From: Dendrobium chrysotoxum
Lineage: Eukaryota > Streptophyta > Magnoliopsida > Asparagales > Orchidaceae
Reading direction: 5' to 3'
Assembly: GCA_019925795.1 (NCBI GenBank)
Contig: CM034305.1
Span: 94,958,433-95,022,432, forward strand
DNA: 64,000 nucleotides
The first letter of the stretch is position 1. Each line of letters opens with the position of its first letter. Shown piece by piece: positions 61,301-64,000 of the stretch. Both the position numbers and the translations under genes were made by a program. A model generated the notes under the pieces. That model made no database searches. It was given only the letters and a program-made list of their open reading frames with translations, and had not been told where the DNA came from.

Positions 61301-61919
61301 CACATCAAACTTTTCAAATCGAGAACCTTTTCTCCAAGTTGAGGAAAATATATCATTAAGGTTAATTTAAGATTAAGGAAACAGGAGAATAATCATTAAC
61401 ATTTCCAGTAATTCATACAAATTTCTCTACAACAAGGTTATAAGTCAATATTTCATCACAGTTAACTAGTTTTAATAATGAATTGACAGACTCTGCAGAA
61501 TATCTAAAAATAGATAATATCAATAACTATTATATACCTGAAGATCATTGAGGTATCGGCCATTGTGATTCCCACCAAAAATGTACATCTTATCCTTCAC
61601 AACAGCTGCTCCATGCTGCAAAGAAATAAATTATTCAATGCTGAGACACCACAAAATAAGCAGCATAAGGATTTTCTAAAACTTGCGAATCAATAAAGCA
61701 TTGCCATCCAGTGACCTGATATCTAGGCTTTGGTTGCTGTCCAGAAATTGGTGGTGCAACCCATTTATCATAAATAGCAATAGCACCAAGCCCTTCCATT
61801 ATAATATCTTTATCCTGGGTCTCAATAGGACCCCCATTTTCTGTTGAAATATGTTTAGGCTCAGGAAAAAAGGTCCCGTCAGGAATAGCTGTCTCACCAG
61901 ATGATTCCACTTTTGGCTT
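33153..61919 (-). CDS. Kelch-type acyl-CoA-binding domain-containing protein (ACBP4/5-like), 14 exons, 5' end beyond window
   Basis: Minus-strand exons in order: 61919-61716, 61615-61538, 61326-61216, 61100-61034, 60946-60885, 60696-60557, 59381-59255, 59161-59047, 49459-49371, 46490-46407, 46329-46141, 45706-45551, 39577-39518, 33341-33153. All have AG/GT borders and matching phases, and together give 556 codons plus TAA. The protein has an acidic linker, then six or so kelch blades (MYIFGGNHNGRYLNDL, LVMFGGEDAKRSLLNDLH, LLIFGGGSHATCFNDLHVLD, WFIVGGGDNKN, YLVSFGGYNGRYSNE), then a coiled coil (EAEKEELEVTLNREQ, ELRQKLQNMETLQKEVE) ending GGVWGWLAGN. This order matches the C-terminal part of plant class IV ACBPs, cytosolic proteins of about 650 residues that bind long-chain acyl-CoA esters through an N-terminal ACB domain. 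That domain (about 100 residues) is outside the window. Introns of 6.2, 6.0, 2.9 and 9.6 kb carry transposons, yet the reading frame is intact. Confidence 0.93.
33416..33536. mobile_element. Small MITE with near-palindromic structure
   Basis: The left end 'aggcttcgtttgtgacggct' is complemented by the right end (inverse 'aggctttgtttggggcggct'), with further pairing through 'ttcttactgcttctta'. The unit is about 121 bp, lies in the ACBP intron 75 bp upstream of the last exon, and has no coding capacity. A target duplication is not clear. Confidence 0.75.
34600..35330. other. Probable mitochondrial DNA insertion (NUMT) in ACBP intron
   Basis: This block differs from its AT-rich surroundings: it has balanced base composition, few homopolymers and open frames (34673-35011 plus, 112 codons). 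It carries phrases typical of plant mitochondrial intergenic DNA such as 'gtaaaagcgaaagatctgat' and 'gagtaggagacgagaccctg'. I infer transfer to the nucleus. No standard mitochondrial gene was identified in it, so the call rests on sequence style. Confidence 0.5.
35550..36050. repeat. Degenerate dispersed repeats in ACBP intron
   Basis: Three related segments share 'gacctctcctcc', 'attgatctttg' and 'aggagtgattgctt' near 35560, 35880 and 35990. They look like eroded copies of one short unit. Their nature is unknown. Confidence 0.45.
36050..39517. other. Remainder of the 6.2-kb ACBP intron
   Basis: AT-rich intron sequence with no recognised gene. A purine-rich patch at 36720-36860 and the short frame at 38538-38741 show no known domain. 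Confidence 0.4.
39518..39577 (-). CDS. ACBP4/5-like exon (window exon 13, coiled coil)
   Basis: A 60-bp exon encodes ELQSLRGQLAAEQSRCFKLE between ATGCAG and GTATGC. It is isolated between two 6-kb introns and easily missed by gene finders. Confidence 0.9.
40265..40793 (-). repeat. 3' LTR of the chromovirus
   Basis: It has TG...CA ends on the plus strand ('tgattttttatta' to 'cttgtcgtatca'). It includes 'gaggtagatcggctctccca' and a run of C (40771-40780). Its first 320 bp and a later patch match the right copy at 44617-44960. Confidence 0.75.
40800..42790 (-). pseudogene. Chromovirus pol remnant (RT end, RNase H, integrase, chromodomain)
   Basis: Minus-strand fragments in order: YRKFVQGYDMIAWPLMEQ and ALPDFSRPFVVEMDASGY-like sequence (late RT/RNase H, 42761-42576). 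Then a zinc-finger-like integrase N-terminus (CDMCQWHKY, about 41930-42070), integrase core (VTMDFIKGLP, VVVDRLSKYAQFIPLKHP, VSDRDNVF, about 41660-41840), integrase C-terminus (RKFSPRYFGPYEVLECIGAV, 41160-41080) and a chromodomain (VLIKWKDLSEYESTWESYEK, about 40850-40915). Frameshifts and stops separate the pieces. The style fits Reina-type chromoviruses. Confidence 0.85.
42795..44461 (-). repeat. LTR-like block inserted in the chromovirus
   Basis: The plus-strand borders are TGCAATATC and GGGTCTTACA, so the minus strand reads TGTAAGACCC...TTGCA, a common plant gypsy LTR start. The flanks 'tttca' and 'tttct' may be an imperfect 5-bp duplication. It interrupts the recognisable pol sequence at 42790. 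It contains short repeats around 'cttttgccccacct' (43020-43170). It is probably a solo LTR. Confidence 0.5.
44617..44960 (-). repeat. Truncated second LTR of the chromovirus
   Basis: It matches 40265-40587 ('ttcttcaataataatgaaag', 'agaggtagatcggctctccc') and then a patch equivalent to 40690-40725. It breaks off near 44960. A poly-C run occupies about 44790-44806. Confidence 0.75.
44990..45640. repeat. About 0.32-kb tandem duplication covering part of an ACBP exon
   Basis: Two copies in direct orientation share 'agagtttaaaatcaa' (45065 and 45393), 'gctaatcttca(a/t)gga' and 'aaatctccacattcttagtct' (45236 and 45556), an offset of 320-328 bp. The right copy contains the true 3' half of window exon 12. 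The left copy is diverged and has gained a poly-C/(CA)n tract (about 45151-45184). Confidence 0.85.
45231..45315 (-). pseudogene. Dead duplicated copy of an ACBP exon
   Basis: The minus strand reads EQLQNLQLKQELAEAETKNV then EIS and TAG, followed by GC instead of the GT donor. The functional exon reads ...EISK and GTATGC. The acceptor half of the exon is missing. The copy therefore cannot serve as an exon. Confidence 0.85.
45551..45706 (-). CDS. ACBP4/5-like exon (window exon 12, coiled coil)
   Basis: It encodes 52 residues rich in Glu/Lys/Leu/Gln: RIIAALEAEKEELEVTLNRE then a continuing heptad pattern to NVEISK. It has a dead tandem copy just downstream (45231-45315). Confidence 0.92.
46141..46329 (-). 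CDS. ACBP4/5-like exon (window exon 11)
   Basis: It encodes 63 residues: VYVLKPSYKSDLQSKIFDKP and then an acidic, Ser/Thr-rich linker (PESEAAQDGKITEIMMDN) between propeller and coiled coil. Confidence 0.9.
46407..46490 (-). CDS. ACBP4/5-like exon (window exon 10, last kelch blade)
   Basis: It encodes 28 residues, GLSVVLSTCNGEDYLVSFGG then YNGRYSNE. It resembles the last kelch blade, which closes the propeller in this family. Confidence 0.92.
46900..47570 (+). mobile_element. Possible very old RTE LINE remnant
   Basis: Plus-strand words such as 'DRFKHLGS' (about 47200-47225) and a later RWK-HL-QID-KI pattern resemble the end of the RTE ORF seen at 49675-50278 (RFRYLGS; VEDKIRESRLRWFGH). A TA microsatellite (47343-47364) has grown inside it. 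The similarity is weak and by eye. Confidence 0.3.
49253..49301. repeat. (TA)n microsatellite close to an ACBP donor site
   Basis: About 49 bp of AT alternation, 70 bp downstream of the donor of window exon 9, within the intron. Confidence 0.95.
49371..49459 (-). CDS. ACBP4/5-like exon (window exon 9)
   Basis: GG completes the Gly codon split by the 9.6-kb intron, then VSETLVLHMSTLVWSVVTSV and QGRVPLASE follow. The acceptor is GTGCAG and the donor is GTAATC. The phase match across the giant intron supports the link. Confidence 0.9.
49593..50684 (-). mobile_element. 5'-truncated RTE LINE with 13-bp TSD
   Basis: It is bounded by 'atgtaataagagc' at 49580-49592 and 50685-50697, an exact 13-bp target duplication. 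The 3' end is a (GTT)n tail on the minus strand. The minus-strand frames carry reverse-transcriptase blocks MIFIDLEKAYDKVPREVLWR, GLHQGSALSPYFLALVMD and CMLFANDILLV (the usual FADD is FAND here), then the RTE C-terminal region RFRYLGSIVQSDGEI, LKGKFYKMVVRPAMLYG and SRLRWFGHIKRRP. At least two frameshifts break the ORF (around 50300 and 49920). The 1.09-kb copy lacks the endonuclease. Confidence 0.92.
51032..51778. repeat. Left arm of a long inverted repeat
   Basis: This roughly 750-bp GC-rich block, with an AT-rich core (about 51566-51660), is the inverted complement of 57129-57846. It begins CTGTTGACC and ends near CCGAGTGG. Landmarks shared in inverse: 'cgccgccgtctagtccgctt', 'gtcggcttgccgcc', 'actccctctctgttcat', 'agaagactgaaggaagtcc'. 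Confidence 0.88.
51779..52860. other. Decayed retroelement-like spacer
   Basis: No gene was seen. Recurrent words such as 'agcttcatgc.ttgacgga' and 'gcttgacagattt' suggest an eroded LTR or internal repeats of the adjacent Tat-type element. There is no clear border. Confidence 0.35.
52880..54130 (-). pseudogene. Tat-lineage Ty3/gypsy integrase remnant
   Basis: Minus-strand translation: 'WRQPFIDYF' and an H..H zinc-finger-like region (about 54100-53880). Then KIKRMDYYGPLIVKDYTNHA, KCHECQIHGDIIHQPPNPLH, PFECWGTNVIGPIDP and HFILTATNYFFKWAEAVPFK (53866-53600). Then an integrase tail with 'TPIKATPYALVFGAEAVLPL' (about 53300) and 'FKPDWEGP'-like sequence (about 52990). In the core, the second Asp of the DDE triad is replaced in 'IISNNSLAF' (usually ITDN). 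Stops are frequent. Confidence 0.8.
54350..54545 (-). repeat. About 120-bp imperfect tandem duplication beside the PBS
   Basis: 'gggacctttcggcggcaaat' (54358) and 'gggacctttcgacagcgaat' (54479) begin two diverged copies of one segment of the element's leader or gag region. Confidence 0.7.
54608..54625 (-). promoter_or_regulatory. Primer binding site of the Tat-type element
   Basis: The minus strand reads TGGCGATCCCGCTGGAGA, close to the TGGCGATCCCGCTGGGGA site known from several grass and other monocot Ty3 elements. It lies 16 bp inside the LTR end at 54642. Confidence 0.75.
54642..56045 (-). repeat. 5' LTR of the Tat-type element
   Basis: It begins on the plus strand with TGTGGGCTCTAAAAATT and aligns to the solo LTR at 30460. 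Orientation is given by the PBS at 54608-54625 and by the integrase on the minus strand. The right border is approximate, near 56045. Confidence 0.7.
56066..56353 (-). CDS. Unrecognised ORF in the ACBP intron, gene-fragment-like
   Basis: A 95-codon minus-strand frame (MMSFYAQESFYYPSDLQDIL...) remains open upstream to a candidate acceptor 'ccttttatag' near 56380. Its composition is not repetitive and looks coding (YPSDLQDILQSIVLGRYIQG, VVSMPGDVSFNSNALNHSYA). I do not recognise the family. It abuts the outer end of the Tat-type LTR, on the same strand as ACBP. It could be a captured or host exon fragment, a retroelement ORF, or a chance frame. Confidence 0.3.
   Translation of the reverse strand: MMSFYAQESFYYPSDLQDILQSIVLGRYIQGVVSMPGDVSFNSNALNHSYAISILIGASLDFFPTLFNDSYPSFCQKKAYHKYIRRGRDLVDLES
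57129..57846. repeat. Right arm of the long inverted repeat
   Basis: The inverted counterpart of 51032-51778, ending GGTCAACAG. It has its own AT-rich core (about 57240-57320) and GC-rich remainder. The frames over it are not coding. Confidence 0.88.
57850..59046. other. Left end of the 9.6-kb ACBP intron, no feature
   Basis: Ordinary AT-rich intron sequence. The 83-codon frame at 57953-58204 shows no domain. Confidence 0.45.
59047..59161 (-). CDS. ACBP4/5-like exon (window exon 8, kelch blade)
   Basis: It encodes MEWSRPNQQGVTPGPRAGHA and GIKVGENWFIVGGGDNKN, ending in phase 1 with G before GTAATG. A 9.6-kb intron follows. Confidence 0.92.
59255..59381 (-). CDS. ACBP4/5-like exon (window exon 7, kelch blade)
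   Basis: It encodes GTPPSPRSDHAAACHAERYL, then LIFGGGSHATCFNDLHVLDL and QT. It begins with the single T that completes the preceding Ile codon. The donor is GTAAGA. Confidence 0.93.
59382..60556. other. 1.17-kb ACBP intron
   Basis: It contains a purine-rich stretch (about 60060-60300) whose complement gives a 114-codon Ser/Pro/His-rich frame. There is no domain, and I treat it as intron. Confidence 0.55.
60557..60696 (-). CDS. ACBP4/5-like exon (window exon 6, kelch blade)
   Basis: It encodes ISRGGQSVTLVGTTLVMFGG, then a kelch 'LLNDLHILDLETMTWDDIDA' segment, ending in phase 2 (AT) before GTAAGC. Confidence 0.93.
60885..60946 (-). CDS. ACBP4/5-like exon (window exon 5)
   Basis: It encodes (V)KEFDPQTLTWSNLRTYGKPP. 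The D-P-Q-T-x-T-W strand is typical of kelch repeats. The donor is GTAGTT. Confidence 0.9.
61034..61100 (-). CDS. ACBP4/5-like exon (window exon 4)
   Basis: It encodes ISWDDKILSVAGHTKDPSET plus VT, and ends in phase 1 with its last G joining TT of the next exon to form Val. The acceptor is TTTTTTCAG. Confidence 0.9.
61216..61326 (-). CDS. ACBP4/5-like exon (window exon 3)
   Basis: It encodes 37 residues: VLDLKSLMWSKIEAKVAKGS through PAHVAPFAGHSL. The 'VLDL...W' strand of a kelch blade is followed by a Ser-rich loop. The donor is GTAATT. Confidence 0.92.
61538..61615 (-). CDS. ACBP4/5-like exon (window exon 2, kelch blade)
   Basis: It encodes 26 residues, HGAAVVKDKMYIFGGNHNGR then YLNDLQ. 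The kelch Gly-Gly and the later Asn-Asp are visible. It lies between acceptor TGCAG and donor GTATAT. Confidence 0.93.
61716..61919 (-). CDS. ACBP4/5-like exon (window exon 1, linker)
   Basis: The acceptor 'ctttcaattag' precedes KPKVESSGETAIPD. The exon encodes 68 residues of acidic linker ending with IYDKWVAPPISGQQPKPRYQ, the usual entry into the kelch domain, and is followed by donor GTCACT. The preceding ACB-domain exons lie upstream of the window. Confidence 0.9.
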
Positions 61920-63617
61920 CTAATTGAAAGAAAGAGAAAAAAAATACAGATTAATAGGGTAATAGTCAATTGTATGCACAGAAAAATATCCTACATGACA
62001 ATAGAACTGACTTAGAAAAAAGGCAGCAATTATCTTTACCATTTACGCTAGTACAAGTGTTGCATGGAAAGAAAATTATCATAGCATGCCACGAGAAAAG
62101 AATAGGGCTTAATAGCGTGGAAAATGCTTGTAAATATCTGTGCGTGCAGTAATTTATTCTTCTGCAAACCGAAAGAAAGTTGACTCCATTATAGTTTGCA
62201 TGGTGCTTAAGTACAAAGATCAGGAGCTTCTATGGTTTCACTCAGGACAAAAGAGGCACTTGTAACACAAAGAGAACCCCCAAAATATCAAACCAAACCA
62301 CCGCACTGTGAGTAGCAGTAGTGCTTATTCAAGGTTCATGGTATTAATATATGAGACCTTCCCACCAAATGCACATTCCAGAACGTTTTATTTCAATGAT
62401 AAAACCTTTTTGTAAAATGATTGCCTAATCTTAAATCATACAATGGGAATATTTGCGTTAAAAAGTAACAATAATCAAACAGCATTTGTGATGGGGACAT
62501 CTCCACATGGAAAGTCTACCGGAGACGTGGTCGCCGATCTACGGCCACGATCGAGTCTTTATATTTTTGAGTTATTATGTTATTGCTTTCCTTTAGTTTG
62601 TTTCCTGTTATACCCTTCTTTTAGGGTGGTTTGCTTGTAAGCCCAAGAGGGCGTGTTTGTCTTTTGCTTTTGCCTTTTGTTTGAGGCTATTTATAATCCC
62701 CTATTGTATTGTTCTAAGGCAATGAATGAATGATTAATAAAAAAAAAATTCCTGCACTTTTGCCTTGAGATTAAGAGTTGAGAGCTAGTGGAAAGGTTCC
62801 CTTGGAGAGGGAGAAGGATGCATCACCCATCAACCTAGACGTGTCGGGTTCGTGGTTCTATTTCTTTGTGCTCTTCCTCCTTTCCTAGCCACCACCACCT
62901 TACCCCATCCCCTTTCCCTTCCCCCTAAACCGCCGGCCTACCCTTCAAACAACCCCACCAACCCTTGCACCCCACGGCCCACCACCCAATCTCCCACCCG
63001 CCGGTTTCCCCCCACCGTCCGCCCAAGCCGCCGCCCATTGCCACCCCTCCCCTCCCCTTGTCTTGTTTCCTAATATAGATTAATCATATTTGGGATTAGA
63101 TTTTGAATTCAAACTCAAGAATTCAAAATTCAAAATCTTTCCTAATATATGAAATCTATTTTTGGAAAGATTTGAGATCTCATTCAAATTAAATTTTAAT
63201 TGAAAGGGATCTAATTATATCTTTCCTAATCCTTAAATCCTAATTTAGAAACTCCAATCAATCACCCCAAACCCCTCCCCTCCCCTTTAATGCCGCCGGC
63301 CCCTTGCTCATGCCGCCCCCCTCTTCTCCCTTTCTCTCTCCCCAATCTCTCCCTAATTAATACCCCTATTTCCTTTTCTAATTCCCACCCAAATTTCAAA
63401 ATCTGAAATTAAAATTCAGGTTTGGAAATTCTAAACCATCCTAACCCTAACCCTAGCTCCACAAACAAGCCTCCCTCCCAACCTCCACCCTAGCCGCCAC
63501 CTCCCCCTAGCCTTTCCCACTTGACTTTCAAAGGATAATCCCTCATCCTTTGGAAGGAACCTTCAAGGACAGCAAAGCTACATCAACGTCACCTCCTCTA
63601 CTTCTTAAGAAGCATGA
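61920..63617. other. ACBP intron / upstream DNA with LTR-like segment
   Basis: No ACB-domain exon was found here. 62500-62870 has LTR-like features: a TATA-like 'gaggctatttataatcccc' and 'caatgaatgaatgattaata', as in U3/R regions. 62880-63510 is C-rich, low-complexity sequence with 'ccgccgg' and 'ccctaaccctaacccta' words. It may be the leader of a retroelement. Confidence 0.35.
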
Positions 63618-63944
63618 ATGGAAGTTCGTCCATGGGATTCCGGCTTAGTGCTTGACGATCAAGACAACATCGACGTCCTACGTTCTCCCTTCTTCGACGT
63701 GGGATTCGGCTACGAAACTACTGTCGAGGAGTACTTGGAGAGGATCCACATTACATTGGTTGATACTCTCGACGATCAAAGGGTCAAAAGCCGGTGGACT
63801 ATCGTCGGCCGATTCACACCCGCCATCCTTCCGGCTGTTTCACTGTTTCCCTTCCAAGGCTACATCAACCGTCTCCTACAACTCATCAAAGGCGTCCTTG
63901 ACAAATCAAAGGGTTTCTCTCGGCGACAACTTCCCTCCGCATAA
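63618..63944 (+). CDS. Unrecognised 108-codon ORF near the right edge
   Basis: ATG 63618 opens MEVRPWDSGLVLDDQDNIDV... and closes at TAA 63942-63944. It is acidic at the N-terminus and basic at the C-terminus, with GC content above its surroundings. No family was recognised. It follows LTR-like sequence, so a retroelement-encoded or captured sequence is plausible. A chance frame or an exon of a larger gene cannot be excluded. Confidence 0.25.
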   Translation: MEVRPWDSGLVLDDQDNIDVLRSPFFDVGFGYETTVEEYLERIHITLVDTLDDQRVKSRWTIVGRFTPAILPAVSLFPFQGYINRLLQLIKGVLDKSKGFSRRQLPSA

Positions 63945-64000
63945 GGGTTGATGTTTCTTCCCTTTTCAATTATCTCTTTGTTTTCTAACCTTGTAGGTGG

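Noticed and set aside
62160..64000. Search for the ACB-domain exons of the ACBP gene
   Set aside because: No YKLYQQAT- or KPS-like ACB motif was seen on the minus strand here, so the 5' exons are probably beyond the window.

Overview
This 64 kb window is AT-rich plant nuclear DNA. It has plant-type genes with GT-AG introns, long (TA)n tracts, and many decayed chromovirus/Tat LTR retrotransposons, RTE-type LINEs, hAT-like and hairpin elements. A large-genome monocot such as a palm would fit, but that is an impression and not a demonstrated identification. No bacterial-style operon, CRISPR array or defence locus is present.

Two real genes can be supported, both on the minus strand. The first is the 5' part of a PWWP-domain chromatin protein gene (first exon 6664-7678). 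Its expected C-terminal portion was not found in the window. The second is most of a kelch-type acyl-CoA-binding protein gene (ACBP4/5-like). I reconstructed 14 exons spanning 33153-61919, whose splice phases join into 556 codons and end in a stop. The N-terminal acyl-CoA-binding domain must lie to the right of the window. The gene is about 29 kb long because its introns are loaded with mobile DNA: a 6.2 kb intron holds a MITE and probable mitochondrial DNA, a 6.0 kb intron holds a chromovirus with another LTR inside it and a dead tandem copy of an exon, and a 9.6 kb intron holds an RTE LINE, Tat-lineage integrase remains and a long inverted repeat.

The rest is a transposon graveyard. 1-2.9 kb: an RTE LINE with a 96-bp LINE insertion inside it, then a hairpin element with a hAT-like element in its loop region. 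8.9-18.6 kb: nested Ty3/gypsy (Del/Tekay-like) LTRs, a stop-riddled pol, a gag-only element, and a 3' LTR with an inverted block. 19.4-28.2 kb: a complete non-autonomous LTR element (20621-28169, TSD GTTAT) carrying three tandem repeat systems (28, 85 and 81 bp), next to an inverted LTR fragment of the same family. 28.3-32.6 kb: two solo LTRs and a small hairpin repeat.

The most notable structures are the TSD-proven nested insertions, the in-frame 27-codon repeat of the non-autonomous LTR element, the inactivated duplicated ACBP exon, the unrecognised ORF at 56066-56353, and the rearranged LTR at 16384-18594.
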